Shown here: positions 24,127-32,306 of the stretch, one piece after another
Layout of the letters: the number at the start of each line of letters is the position of its first letter
Position numbering within the stretch: the stretch's first letter is position 1
Position numbers and translations under genes: made by a program
Notes under the pieces: generated by a model
The model's database searches: none
Told to the model about the DNA's origin: nothing
The model's input: the letters and a program-made list of their open reading frames with translations, nothing else
Assembly: GCA_003343845.1 (NCBI GenBank)
Contig: QAKK01000030.1
Coordinates: forward strand, 1 to 50,340
DNA length: 50,340 bases
Source: Oscillospiraceae bacterium
GTDB lineage: Bacteria > Bacillota > Clostridia > Oscillospirales > CAG-272
Direction of reading: 5' to 3'

Positions 24127-24546
24127 TTAAAACCGGAACAGGTTCAGCCCGGTGTCTGCGTCAAAGCGGCGGTCGACGGTGCCGTTGATCTTTGTGAGGA
24201 TCATTTCGCAGGTCGCGCTGACGACGGCGCGGTTCAGATGCCCGCCGAAGACCTCGCCGCGCGCGTTCCCCGCGCTCATGTGCAGGTGCGCGTAGAATTT
24301 TCCGTCCATCGTGTTCACCGTGCCGCAGAGCGAGACGATCTCAAAGCTGCCCGCGAAGTGATTGGCGGCGTACTGTTTGGTTTCCGTATTGAAAACGCCG
24401 ACCGTGAAGTCGTTCGTCGCGCCGAGCGCCTGCACCGACGCGAGCTTGATCTGCTCCTTTTCGGCAAGCTCGTGCAGCTTGTCGAGGATCTCTTCGCCGC
24501 GGTCGATCCGCGCGACGACCGTGTTGCCGAAAACTTTGTATTCCAT
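24127..24546 (-). CDS. PPC (DUF296) domain protein
   Basis: A 139-residue single-domain protein of the PPC/DUF296 family. The domain's hallmarks are readable: VVARIDRGEEILDKLHELAEKEQI at the start, ASVQALGATNDFTVGVFN in the middle, then LCGTVNTMDGKFYAHLHMSAGN, whose HLH..(G/A)xxG pattern is conserved, and GEVFGGHL. In plants this domain is joined to AT-hooks; free-standing bacterial forms are trimeric and of unknown function. ATG 24546 follows GGAGG. It is the last gene of the leftward ROK-nagA-GNAT operon, 13 bases after the GNAT gene. Confidence 0.85.
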   Translation of the reverse strand: MEYKVFGNTVVARIDRGEEILDKLHELAEKEQIKLASVQALGATNDFTVGVFNTETKQYAANHFAGSFEIVSLCGTVNTMDGKFYAHLHMSAGNARGEVFGGHLNRAVVSATCEMILTKINGTVDRRFDADTGLNLFRF

Positions 24547-24559
24547 CTGTGCCTCCGTT

Positions 24560-25006
24560 TTATCGTCTGAGTTCGACCAGATATTCCGTCGTGCCCTCTT
24601 CAAATTTGCGTTTGCCCGTCGGCAAAAAGCCGTGTCGCCCGTAGAAGGCGATCGCCCGCGCGTTCTTTTCCAGTGCCCAGAGATGATTGGCGCCGAAGCG
24701 GGATACGGCAAATTCGATCAGCGCTTTGCCGACGCCGTGACTCTGGAAAAACGGGTCGGCATACAGCTTGACGATCTCCGTGCCGTTCATCTGGATAAAG
24801 CCCTTTACGATCCCGTCGTCAAAGACATAAAGATTTTTGAGAATCTCAGCCTTGCCGAAGCAGCTGTCGATCACGGAGAGCACCTGCAATTCACCGAAGG
24901 AATACTGTGCGTCCCCGAAGATCGGATAATAGTTGATGCGGTTGTTGAAGACGAAGATCTCGGCGATGCGGGATAAGTCCCGTGTCTCCGCCTTGCGGAT
25001 GTTCAT
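24560..25006 (-). CDS. GNAT-family N-acetyltransferase
   Basis: A 148-residue acetyltransferase. The core acetyl-CoA site is readable as LYADPFFQSHGVGKALIEFAVSRFG, where QSHGVGKAL is the Q/RxxGxG/A pyrophosphate loop, followed by LWALEKNARAIAFYGRHGFLPTG, the typical motif B with the final FYxxxGF. It transfers acetyl from acetyl-CoA to an amine. Its ATG overlaps the nagA stop by four bases (ATGA), so it is translated with nagA. The pairing with amino-sugar genes makes an amino-sugar or peptidoglycan substrate conceivable, but that is speculation. Confidence 0.87.
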   Translation of the reverse strand: MNIRKAETRDLSRIAEIFVFNNRINYYPIFGDAQYSFGELQVLSVIDSCFGKAEILKNLYVFDDGIVKGFIQMNGTEIVKLYADPFFQSHGVGKALIEFAVSRFGANHLWALEKNARAIAFYGRHGFLPTGKRKFEEGTTEYLVELRR

Positions 25007-26127
25007 GCGTTCACCCGCTTTCCGTCGATATAGACCGTCCGCAGATTGAAGTCGCGGTCAACGAGGAGAAAATCCGCGCACCGCCCGTCGGCGATCACGC
25101 CGCAGCGGTCGGCAATGCCTGCCGCGCGCGCGGGGTTCAGGCTGGCGGCGCGCACTGCGTCTTCGGGCGGAATGCCGAAGCGGATCGCATTCTGCACACA
25201 GGAGAAAAGTGTTGCTGTGCTGCCCGCGATCGTGCCGTCCGGGAGGGTGGCGCGCCCCGCGCGGACGCGGAACTGCTGCCCGCCCAGCTCATAGTCGCCG
25301 TCCGGCATGCCGGCGGCGCGCAGGGCGTCCGAGATGAGCACGAGGCGGTCGCGACCGACTGCGCGATACAGCAGACGGATCATCGCGGGGTGCACATGCA
25401 CGCCGTCTGCGATGCACTCGCAGTACAGCCCGCCGTCGATCGCCGCGCCTGCCGCGTTCGGCGCGCGGTGCAGGGGATCGCGCATGCCGTTGAAGGTGTG
25501 GGTCAGGTGGGTCGCGCCCGCGTCGATCGCGGCACGCGCCGTTTCATAGTCGGCGTCGGTATGTCCGATGGCAGCGCGCACGCCGCCCTTGGTGACCGCG
25601 CGGATGAAGTCCGCCGCGCCCCTGCGCTCGGGCGCAAGGCTGACGATGCGGATAAGCCCCGCAGCGCGCGTCTGCAAGGCGCGAAACTCGTCAAGGTCGG
25701 GGTCGCGCAGGAACGCTTCGTTCTGCGCACCCTTGTGTACTGCCGAGAAATAGGGTCCCTCCATGTAGATGCCGCCGATCTTTGCGCCGCGCGTGCCGCG
25801 CGCCGCGACAGCGGCGATGTTTTCGGCGGCATCGCCCATTGCCTCACGGCTCTGCGTGAGGATGGTGGCAAGATAGGTCGTCACGCCGCGGCGCGCGAGA
25901 AAGTCCGTGATGGTGTCGATGGCAGCGGGATCTGCGTCCATGTTGTCGCAGCCTGCCGCGCCGTGCGTGTGGATGTCCACAAGCCCGGGCAGCAGGAACA
26001 GCCCCGTGCCGTCGAGGATTTCGCCGCGGTTGCACCCTGCCGCGCGGAACACACCGCCCTCGACCGCGATGTCGCGTTTGCGGAAGATGAAGTCCTCCCC
26101 GAGGACAGCCGCACCTTTAATCAGCAT
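25003..26127 (-). CDS. nagA: N-acetylglucosamine-6-phosphate deacetylase
   Basis: A 374-residue amidohydrolase that removes acetate from GlcNAc-6-phosphate to give glucosamine-6-phosphate in amino-sugar catabolism and cell-wall recycling. Family motifs: LPGLVDIHTHGAAGCD (metal-site HxH), GIYMEGPYFS (metal-binding Glu), AAIGHTDADY and THLTHTFNGMRDPLHR (metal-site histidines), GVHVHPAMI, and LISDALRAAG (catalytic Asp). The usual length is 370-390. I chose ATG 26127 (MLIKGAAVL); a GTG three codons upstream has a ribosome site that is too close. It overlaps the upstream ROK kinase and the downstream GNAT gene, forming one tight operon. Confidence 0.94.
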   Translation of the reverse strand: MLIKGAAVLGEDFIFRKRDIAVEGGVFRAAGCNRGEILDGTGLFLLPGLVDIHTHGAAGCDNMDADPAAIDTITDFLARRGVTTYLATILTQSREAMGDAAENIAAVAARGTRGAKIGGIYMEGPYFSAVHKGAQNEAFLRDPDLDEFRALQTRAAGLIRIVSLAPERRGAADFIRAVTKGGVRAAIGHTDADYETARAAIDAGATHLTHTFNGMRDPLHRAPNAAGAAIDGGLYCECIADGVHVHPAMIRLLYRAVGRDRLVLISDALRAAGMPDGDYELGGQQFRVRAGRATLPDGTIAGSTATLFSCVQNAIRFGIPPEDAVRAASLNPARAAGIADRCGVIADGRCADFLLVDRDFNLRTVYIDGKRVNA

Positions 26128-27016
26128 GTTTTGCACCTGCCTCTCTGCCGAGTACCGCCGCGCCGATCATGCCTGCGTCGCTGCGCAGGGCGGAGAGCTT
26201 CAGCGGGAATGCGTCGCCGAGCTTTTGCACAAGCGGCGCAAGCAGCGCGTCGCCCGCCTCGGTGATGCCGCCCGCCAGTACGATAACGGCGGGGTCGAAA
26301 ATGCTTCGCAGGCTTTCGAGCCCTGCGGCAAGGTCGCAGAGATAGGCGTCCAGCACCGCCTTTGCCGCAGGACAGCCGTCCGCGATCGCGCGGAAGAAAA
26401 CCCTGCCGTCCATGCCGCCCTTTGCGTATGCCGCAAGCAGGCTGTTGGGATGCGCGTCCGCCGCCGCTTTCGCCGCCGCCGTGAGGGCGGACGCCGATGC
26501 GTACTGCTCAAAGCAGCCGCGCTTGCCGCAGGGGCAGGCGCGCCCGCCCGCGTGAAGACACATGTGCCCGATCTCACCCGCACCGCCGTGCGCGCCGACA
26601 ATGAGCTTACCGCCCGAGACGATGCCGCCGCCCACACCCGTGCCGAGCGTGACCAGCAGCAGGTCGTCAGCCCCGCTCACCGCCGCTTCACCGAGCGCGG
26701 CGCAGTTGGCGTCGTTGCCGAGTGCCACAGCGTGTCCGATGCGGGATGCGATGAGGTCGGCAAGCGGCGTGTCGGCAAAGGGTAGATTTGCCGCGCTGAC
26801 GCGCCCGTCTGGCGTGACGATGCCGGGCGTACCCACGCCAACCGTCTTTGCGGGATGGGCGGTCAGCAGCTGCTTTGCCCCTGCCGCCGCCGCGTCGGCG
26901 ACCGCCTCGGCGCTTGCCTTCGGCGTCGGCACGGCTGCCCGCGCGATGATGCGGTTTGCCGTGTCCACCATGCCGAATTTAATGTCGGTTCCCCCGATGT
27001 CGATTCCGAGATTCAT
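26117..27016 (-). CDS. ROK-family sugar kinase
   Basis: A 299-residue kinase of the ROK family, which phosphorylates a hexose such as glucose, N-acetylglucosamine or N-acetylmannosamine. The ATP-binding DIGGTDIKFG opens the protein. VTLGTGVGGGIV gives the phosphate-2 region, and HGGAGEIGHMCLHAGGRACPCGKRGCFE gives the ROK signature with the zinc ligands His and the CPCGKRGC cysteines. Its place directly before nagA favours N-acetylglucosamine or another amino sugar as substrate, but glucose cannot be excluded. ATG 27016 follows GGAGG; the ORF can extend six codons upstream without better support. Confidence 0.92.
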   Translation of the reverse strand: MNLGIDIGGTDIKFGMVDTANRIIARAAVPTPKASAEAVADAAAAGAKQLLTAHPAKTVGVGTPGIVTPDGRVSAANLPFADTPLADLIASRIGHAVALGNDANCAALGEAAVSGADDLLLVTLGTGVGGGIVSGGKLIVGAHGGAGEIGHMCLHAGGRACPCGKRGCFEQYASASALTAAAKAAADAHPNSLLAAYAKGGMDGRVFFRAIADGCPAAKAVLDAYLCDLAAGLESLRSIFDPAVIVLAGGITEAGDALLAPLVQKLGDAFPLKLSALRSDAGMIGAAVLGREAGAKHAD

Positions 27017-27256
27017 CCTTGCCTCCGCCCGCATCCGGGTCGATGCGGCTTTTGTTCATTTGTCTTCATTATAGCATAATCCGGCGGCGTGGAAAAGGGT
27101 CTGTCGCGCAAAAAAATACGCCGTGCGCCGCTCTTTTTTTGCGGAGAGGGTGGGTACTTCGCGCGGAAGGCGCCGCAAAACGCGACAAAAAACACACTGT
27201 CGGTTTTCGGGCGGTTTGTGCAAAACGTCGATCTTTGAAAAATTGTGGGAAACCCC

Positions 27257-27285
27257 TTGCGTTTCGGGTGGCGGTATGCTAAACT
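27257..27285 (+). promoter_or_regulatory. Candidate promoter of the leader/sORF transcript
   Basis: TTGCGT (27257-27262), 17 bases, TAAACT (27280-27285), 37 bases upstream of a small ORF with a strong ribosome site. Between the ROK gene start (27016) and this point the DNA contains only the ROK promoter region and unremarkable GC-rich sequence. Confidence 0.4.
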
Positions 27286-27322
27286 TTGCTCATCCAAAAA
27301 CAAGTTTGAAGGAGATGGCAAC

Positions 27323-27532
27323 ATGAGAGCAGCCGCAAATGTTTCTGCATGCAAAGCAGGGGCAAGCTGCGCTTCGCGTTGCCCTGCCTTTGCTTCTCTT
27401 TGCCTGACGGATACGATTTCGCTCGTATCCGTCTTTTTTGTCGCCCTGATTTGCCGACTGTCGATTCGAATTACGGCGCTGCTTGCAGCGAATCGGAACG
27501 GTTTGGCGGTTTCCCCCTGCTTTTGCGGATAA
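27323..27532 (+). CDS. Candidate small ORF spanning an intrinsic terminator
   Basis: An ATG at 27323 lies eight bases after AAGGAG, as strong a ribosome site as any in the window. The 69-residue product starts MRAAANVSACKAGASC and is cysteine- and alanine-rich (seven Cys), with a hydrophobic stretch ISLVSVFFVALICRL at about residues 32-46. A perfect terminator (27406-27439) lies inside the frame at codons 28-39, so full-length translation would need read-through. It may be a leader peptide for the lactate permease downstream, or the ribosome site may serve a shorter regulatory peptide. No family recognised. Confidence 0.35.
   Translation: MRAAANVSACKAGASCASRCPAFASLCLTDTISLVSVFFVALICRLSIRITALLAANRNGLAVSPCFCG
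27406..27439 (+). terminator. Attenuator-like terminator inside the leader
   Basis: An 11-base perfect stem GACGGATACGA/TCGTATCCGTC with a TTTCGC loop and six T residues. Directly upstream another stem forms from GCAAAG..CAGGGGCAA and TTGCCCTG..CTTTGC, giving a two-hairpin leader of about 150 bases. Confidence 0.8.
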
Positions 27533-27566
27533 TCGGGCATATTTATTCCCCGACACGTGAAAACAC

Positions 27567-27600
27567 AGCGGCTCTGCCAGACAGGCAGAGCCGCTTTTTT
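27567..27600 (+). terminator. Second terminator ahead of the lactate permease
   Basis: A 12-base stem AGCGGCTCTGCC/GGCAGAGCCGCT with an AGACA loop followed by T residues, 61 bases before the permease start. No clear promoter lies between this hairpin and the permease gene, so it may be conditional. Confidence 0.8.
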
Positions 27601-27661
27601 GATACATTTGCCGCTGCCGGGCAGGCGGCGGGACAAGCACTCGGTTTCAAGGAGATATCGC

Positions 27662-29200
27662 ATGAAAATTCTGAACTTCATCATGGCACTCAGTCCGCTC
27701 ATCTTCGTCCTCGTGGGCATCTTGGCATGCCGGCAGCCCGCCAAGCGCGTGGCGCCGCTTGCTCTTGTGTGGACGCTGCTGCTCGGCTTTACCTACTTCA
27801 ATGTCACCGGCGCGACCTTTGCCGCCAATGTGACCGCCTTCGATGCCCTGATCTGGAAGGGGATCAAGGAGGGCTTCAAGATCGTGCTGATGGTTTTCGG
27901 CGCGTTTGTCATCCTGAATCTGCTCCGCAAGACCGGCGCCATCGAGGATGTCAAGGCGACGGTTGCGCAGATCAGCGACGACCGCCGCGTGCAGGTGGTG
28001 ATCATTGGCATGATGTTCCCGATTTTTCTGGAGGGTGCGGCGGGCGCCGGTGCGCCGGCTGCGCTGGCGGCGCCCTTCCTCGTGGCGCTCGGCTTTGATC
28101 CCGCCACCTCGATCGCCATCGCCCTGCTCGGCGATGCCACGCCCTGCTCATGGGGCGGCGCGGGGCTGACCACCATCAACGGCGGCGCCGCACTGGTGGA
28201 TGCGGGGGTTTCCACCGTTGCGCTCAATTCCGCCATGGTCGGGCGCATCCACATGTTCGGCGTGCTGATCATCCCCTTTATCATGATCGCCATGGCGTTC
28301 GGCAGAAAGGGCTTCCGGGGCATCGTGCCGTATCTGCTTTTCGTCGGTGTTTCCACGGGCGCTGTCATGTTTGTGCTCTCCAATTTCGTCGGCGCGGAGG
28401 TCACGTCGATGGGTACGGGCTTTCTTTCAATCCTGCTGTCGGTTGCGTATGTCCGCCTCGTCGGAATCCGCACACCGGAGGAATACCGGCACCATGCCGG
28501 CGCGCAGCAGCGGAAGTACAGCGCGGTCAAGGCGCTTTCGCCCTACATTTTCATGATGGTGATTCTGCCAGCCGTGCGCTACGGCGTTCCCGCTCTCTTT
28601 GAAAACGGCTTTGCCGTTATGTGCACCTTCGGCTACATCTTTTGGGTGGACATCGTGATCCTCATCTGCGGCGTTCTCGGCGCCGTCACGCTCGGCGTTG
28701 GTCCGAAGCAGTATATGGAGGTCTGCGGTGAGACGGCAAAGAATGTGCTGCCGGTCTTCATCACCATCGGCAGCCTGCTTGTCGTGTCCTATCTCATGCA
28801 GTCCGACCGCACCGGCATGATGAACCTGATCGCCACCGATGTGGCGGCAGTGGTCGGTCCCTTCTATCCCGCGGCGGCGGTCCTCATCGGTTCAAGCGGC
28901 GCGTTTGTCACCGGCACGGGGCTCGGCTCCAACATCATGTTTGCCGACATGCACATGCAGGCGGCTGCCTCGCTCGGCATCAATCCGATCACGGTCTTCG
29001 CCGGACAGAATGCGGGCGCGTCTCTCGGCAATCTCATCTGCCCCAACAACACGGTCGCGGCGTGCGCCACAGTCGGCGAGGAGGGCAACGAGGGCAAGGT
29101 CATGCGGAAGACGCTGGTGGCGTTCGGCATCATTCTTGTGCTCTACATGACGCTCACCATGCTGTACACCTATGTGCTTTTCCCGCATTTCGGCGCATAA
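27662..29200 (+). CDS. L-lactate permease (LctP family)
   Basis: A 512-residue integral membrane transporter with about a dozen hydrophobic segments. Two family-defining stretches are clear: FPIFLEGAAGAGAPAALAAP with the following LVALGF, and GAFVTGTGLGSNIMFADMH followed by INPITVFAGQNAGASLGNLICPNN. The latter pair with the LctP pattern of a glycine-rich re-entrant region and a conserved P.N motif. It probably moves lactate or a related 2-hydroxyacid with protons. ATG 27662 follows AAGGAG; the 35 codons upstream of it in the same frame read through the terminator and are rejected. It is followed by an L-2-hydroxyacid dehydrogenase, suggesting a lactate or hydroxyacid exchange unit. Confidence 0.88.
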   Translation: MKILNFIMALSPLIFVLVGILACRQPAKRVAPLALVWTLLLGFTYFNVTGATFAANVTAFDALIWKGIKEGFKIVLMVFGAFVILNLLRKTGAIEDVKATVAQISDDRRVQVVIIGMMFPIFLEGAAGAGAPAALAAPFLVALGFDPATSIAIALLGDATPCSWGGAGLTTINGGAALVDAGVSTVALNSAMVGRIHMFGVLIIPFIMIAMAFGRKGFRGIVPYLLFVGVSTGAVMFVLSNFVGAEVTSMGTGFLSILLSVAYVRLVGIRTPEEYRHHAGAQQRKYSAVKALSPYIFMMVILPAVRYGVPALFENGFAVMCTFGYIFWVDIVILICGVLGAVTLGVGPKQYMEVCGETAKNVLPVFITIGSLLVVSYLMQSDRTGMMNLIATDVAAVVGPFYPAAAVLIGSSGAFVTGTGLGSNIMFADMHMQAAASLGINPITVFAGQNAGASLGNLICPNNTVAACATVGEEGNEGKVMRKTLVAFGIILVLYMTLTMLYTYVLFPHFGA

Positions 29201-29289
29201 CCCCTGTTCGGAACCGTGAAAATCTGTTATAATTGTATTGTAATTGCAAGCGAAAGAATTCCTAAAGTGATTTCGGAAAGGAAACTATT

Positions 29290-30237
29290 ATGAAGAAAAG
29301 AATCTGCGGTATCATCGGTCTCGGTCATGTCGGCGCGCATGTCGCGTCTGCCCTCACTCTGCAAGGCATTGTCGATGAGCTTGTGCTCGTTGACATGAAC
29401 CCCGAGAAACTGAAAAGCGAAGTGCAGGATCTGCGCGACGCTGTTGCGTATATGCCGCACCGCGTGACGGTGCGCGCGGGCGACTTTGCCGACCTCGGCG
29501 AATGCGACGTGATCGTCAACAGCGTTGGTAAGATTGATCTGCTGCGCAGTACGCACAACCGCGTCACCGAGATGGATTTCACCATTCCGGCGGTCCGCGG
29601 TTATGCCGAAAAGATCAAGGCGTCCGGCTTTGACGGCGTTCTGATTAACATCACCAACCCCTGCGATATTGTGACGCGGGAGCTTGCGCTGCTGCTCGGA
29701 CTGCCGCGCGGGCGCGTCTTCGGCACCGGCACGGGGCTGGACACCTCCCGTCTGCTGTCCGCGCTTGCGCGGCATACGGGCATCGACCACAAGTCGATCA
29801 CCTGCTATATGCTCGGCGAGCACGGCAATCAGCAGTTTGCGCCCTGGAGCTGCGTCAGCTTCAAGGGAAAGCCGCTGGATGATTTTGCAAAGACCGACGC
29901 GCGCTTCCGCTTTGACCGCGATGCTTTGCAGAAGGAGTCGATCGGCGGCGGCTGGGTCACCTTCTCGGGCAAGTTCTGCACCGAGTACGGCATTGCGGCG
30001 ACCGCGGCGCGCATGGTGCATGTCGTGCTGCACGACGAAAAGGCGATCCTGCCGGTCAGCGCCGAGCTGGACGGTGAATACGGCGAGCGCGGACTGTTTG
30101 CCGGCGTTCCCTGCGTGCTGGGCGCAGGCGGCGCGGAAGAAGTGATCGAGCTGCCGCTGACCGAGGCGGAGATGCAGACGTTCCACGCATGCTGCGACGG
30201 CATCCGCGAGAACATGGAGCATCTCAAGGAGATCTGA
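29290..30237 (+). CDS. L-lactate/L-2-hydroxyisocaproate dehydrogenase family protein
   Basis: A 315-residue NAD-dependent dehydrogenase of the lactate/malate family. The nucleotide fold starts CGIIGLGHVGAHVASAL with GxGxVG. ITNPCDIVT carries the conserved N-P-x-D, VFGTGTGLDTSRL the substrate-loop signature with its Arg, and LGEHGNQ the catalytic His. The active-site loop reads SVGKIDLLRSTHNR, not the Q.PGE.R of classic lactate dehydrogenase, and resembles the loop of L-2-hydroxyisocaproate dehydrogenases. The substrate may therefore be a branched or other 2-keto acid. A TATAAT at about 29228 gives a possible own promoter. The neighbouring lactate permease suggests that its product or substrate is exported or imported. 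Confidence 0.87.
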   Translation: MKKRICGIIGLGHVGAHVASALTLQGIVDELVLVDMNPEKLKSEVQDLRDAVAYMPHRVTVRAGDFADLGECDVIVNSVGKIDLLRSTHNRVTEMDFTIPAVRGYAEKIKASGFDGVLINITNPCDIVTRELALLLGLPRGRVFGTGTGLDTSRLLSALARHTGIDHKSITCYMLGEHGNQQFAPWSCVSFKGKPLDDFAKTDARFRFDRDALQKESIGGGWVTFSGKFCTEYGIAATAARMVHVVLHDEKAILPVSAELDGEYGERGLFAGVPCVLGAGGAEEVIELPLTEAEMQTFHACCDGIRENMEHLKEI

Positions 30238-30255
30238 GCGATCCCGGAAAACCGA

Positions 30256-30294
30256 CAAAAGAAAATCCCTCCCGTCGGGAGGGATTTTCTTTTG
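30256..30294. terminator. Terminator between convergent genes
   Basis: A stem in which CAAAAGAAAATCCCTCCC pairs with GGGAGGGATTTTCTTTTG, with a short loop. It serves the dehydrogenase gene and possibly the leftward TtcA-like gene. Confidence 0.9.
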
Positions 30295-30328
30295 TAAAGG
30301 ATACCTCATCCGTCGCGGATGCAGATCA

Positions 30329-31186
30329 CTATCCGCGCGTCTTGTAGATCTCGTTGAATTCGTATTCGTGTCCGCCGGTCTTGTAGCCGACCATCGTGTC
30401 GAGGCAGACGGCGTGAATGCTGTTGAAAATGCTCTTTTCAATGTCCGGGTTGTCACGCTTCAGGCGGCGGAGCAGCGTCTTGACCTCCTGCCGCTTGGAG
30501 CCGCCCCCGCCGCCCGCGCACATTGTGCAGTTCTCGGTGAAGCGGCAGGCACACTGGATGAATTCCAGCTCGTTGTAGTTCTTCCAGGCGATGATGTTGT
30601 CCTCATGCACGCAGTAGAGCGGGCGGATCAGCTCCATGCCTGCAAAATTGGTGCTGTGCAGCTTCGGCGGCATGGCTTGCAGCTGCGAGCCGTAGAACAT
30701 GCCCATCACCGTGGTTTCCACCACGTCGCTGAAATGGTGACCGAGCGCGATCTTGTTGCAGCCGAGTTCCTTTGCCTTGGCGTAGAGATGCCCGCGGCGC
30801 ATGCGCGCGCAGAGGTAGCAGGGCGATTTGTCGGTGCTGTTCGCCACGGCGAAGATGTCGGTCTCGAAGATCGTGACCGGGATGTGTAAGAGCGCCGCAT
30901 TGGATTCGATCTTGCGGCGGTTGATCTCGTTGTAGCCGGGATCCATCACGAGAAACACCGGCTCAAACGGCACGTCGCTGTGGCGGGCGAGCATCTGCAT
31001 CAGCTTTGCCATCAGCATCGAGTCCTTGCCGCCCGAGATGCAGACCGCGATCCTGTCCCCGGCGGCGATCAGCTCGTAGCGCTTGACTGCCTCGATGAAG
31101 GGATTCCAGATCGTCTTGCGGAATTTTGTTTGCAGACTGCGCTCGATTTTCTGATAGGGTTCGAGCGCGCGTTTCGTTTCACTCAT
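30329..31186 (-). CDS. TtcA-like tRNA 2-thiolation protein
   Basis: A 285-residue PP-loop ATPase of the TtcA/TtuA superfamily. The PP-loop is AVCISGGKDSMLMAKL. CYLCARMRRGHLYAKA supplies a CxxC, and KIALGHHFSDVVETTVM is the TtcA-type motif near the catalytic region. A later ENCTMCAGG gives a further CxxC pair; TtcA-type enzymes hold a [4Fe-4S] cluster between such cysteines. It likely thiolates a tRNA base, using sulfur from a cysteine desulfurase. It overlaps the upstream cysteine desulfurase gene by eight bases, a context that fits sulfur delivery. Whether the target is cytidine 32 as in E. coli cannot be told. Confidence 0.85.
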   Translation of the reverse strand: MSETKRALEPYQKIERSLQTKFRKTIWNPFIEAVKRYELIAAGDRIAVCISGGKDSMLMAKLMQMLARHSDVPFEPVFLVMDPGYNEINRRKIESNAALLHIPVTIFETDIFAVANSTDKSPCYLCARMRRGHLYAKAKELGCNKIALGHHFSDVVETTVMGMFYGSQLQAMPPKLHSTNFAGMELIRPLYCVHEDNIIAWKNYNELEFIQCACRFTENCTMCAGGGGGSKRQEVKTLLRRLKRDNPDIEKSIFNSIHAVCLDTMVGYKTGGHEYEFNEIYKTRG

Positions 31187-32306
31187 GGGTTTCAAACTCC
31201 GTATACAGGCGGTCAAAGACCGTCTCAAATTCAAGCAGCTCGTCCGCCGTCGTCAAATGGCTGAGACTGATGCGGAAGGAGGACAGCGCACGCTTCCGGT
31301 CGCGGCTGACCGCCATGACCGCGCGCGAGGGCGTGCCCTCGACCGCACAGGCGGATTTGACTGAGACGCAGATGCCCGCTGCGGCGAGCGCCTGCTGAAA
31401 CGACGTGCCGCGCACGCCCTCCACGCTGAGGTTGAGAATATGCGGGATCGCATCGTCCGGGCTGTTGAGCTGCACCTTCGGGTAGCGCGCAAAGAAGTCG
31501 CGCAAGCGCGCGTTGTGCCCGCGCACGATCGCGGTGTTATCTTCCATGCCGCCTATTGCCGCGCAGACTGCCTCCGCGGTCGAAACCGCGAGAGCGGCGG
31601 CGGGCGTGCCGCTGCGATAGAGCGTGGTGCTCGTGCCGCCGTAGATCAGCGGCTCAATGGCAAGTCCGTGCCGCTTGAACAGCACGCCGCTGCCGACGAT
31701 GCCGCCGAATTTGTGCGGTGCAAAGCTGACCGTGTCCACCTCGTCAAACGAGAAAGGCAGCTTGCCGATCGCCTGCGTCGCATCGACGTGCAGACAGCAG
31801 TGCGCCACGCCGCGCAGCACGCGCGCCACCTCGCGCACGGGCTGCACCGTGCCGAGCTCGCTGTCCACGGCGGTCATGGCGACCAGCACCGTGTCGGGGC
31901 GGAGCAGGCTGCGCACCTCTTCGGGGTCGATTCTGCCGTCGCGTCCGACCGAGAGCATGTCGATCTCATAGCCGCGCTCCATGGCGGCAGTCAGACAGCC
32001 GCTGACCGACGGGTGCTCCAGCGGAGTGGTGAGCACATGCCTGCCGATGTGGCGGGAAGCATGCAGAGTGCCGCGGATGGCGGTGTTGTTCGATTCGCTC
32101 GCGCCAGAGGTGTAGATGATCTCGTCCGGCTGCACGCCGAGAGCGGCGGCGATTCGGGCTGTCGCTTCGTCGATCGCGGCTTTTGCCGCGAGTCCTGCGG
32201 GATGGTTCGAGTTCGGGTTGCCCACATAGCGCGCTGCCGCGTCGGTGAAGCTCTGCAACACGCGCGGCGAGACGGGTGTATTTGCGCTGTAATCGAGGTA
32301 GATCAT
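31179..32306 (-). CDS. Cysteine desulfurase (class V aminotransferase)
   Basis: A 375-residue pyridoxal-phosphate enzyme that takes sulfur from cysteine and stores it as an enzyme persulfide. It begins MIYLDYSANTPVSP, like NifS/IscS. TSGASESNN holds the cofactor phosphate loop, HVDATQAIGKLP the cofactor-binding Asp, and VSFAPHKFGG the Schiff-base Lys. SVKSACAVEG contains the likely persulfide-carrying Cys; its short loop resembles the group with IscS-like or shorter loops, which I cannot settle. ATG 32306 overlaps the tcdA stop by four bases. Its fixed position between tcdA and a TtcA-like gene suggests it supplies sulfur for tRNA thiolation. Confidence 0.92.
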   Translation of the reverse strand: MIYLDYSANTPVSPRVLQSFTDAAARYVGNPNSNHPAGLAAKAAIDEATARIAAALGVQPDEIIYTSGASESNNTAIRGTLHASRHIGRHVLTTPLEHPSVSGCLTAAMERGYEIDMLSVGRDGRIDPEEVRSLLRPDTVLVAMTAVDSELGTVQPVREVARVLRGVAHCCLHVDATQAIGKLPFSFDEVDTVSFAPHKFGGIVGSGVLFKRHGLAIEPLIYGGTSTTLYRSGTPAAALAVSTAEAVCAAIGGMEDNTAIVRGHNARLRDFFARYPKVQLNSPDDAIPHILNLSVEGVRGTSFQQALAAAGICVSVKSACAVEGTPSRAVMAVSRDRKRALSSFRISLSHLTTADELLEFETVFDRLYTEFETHE

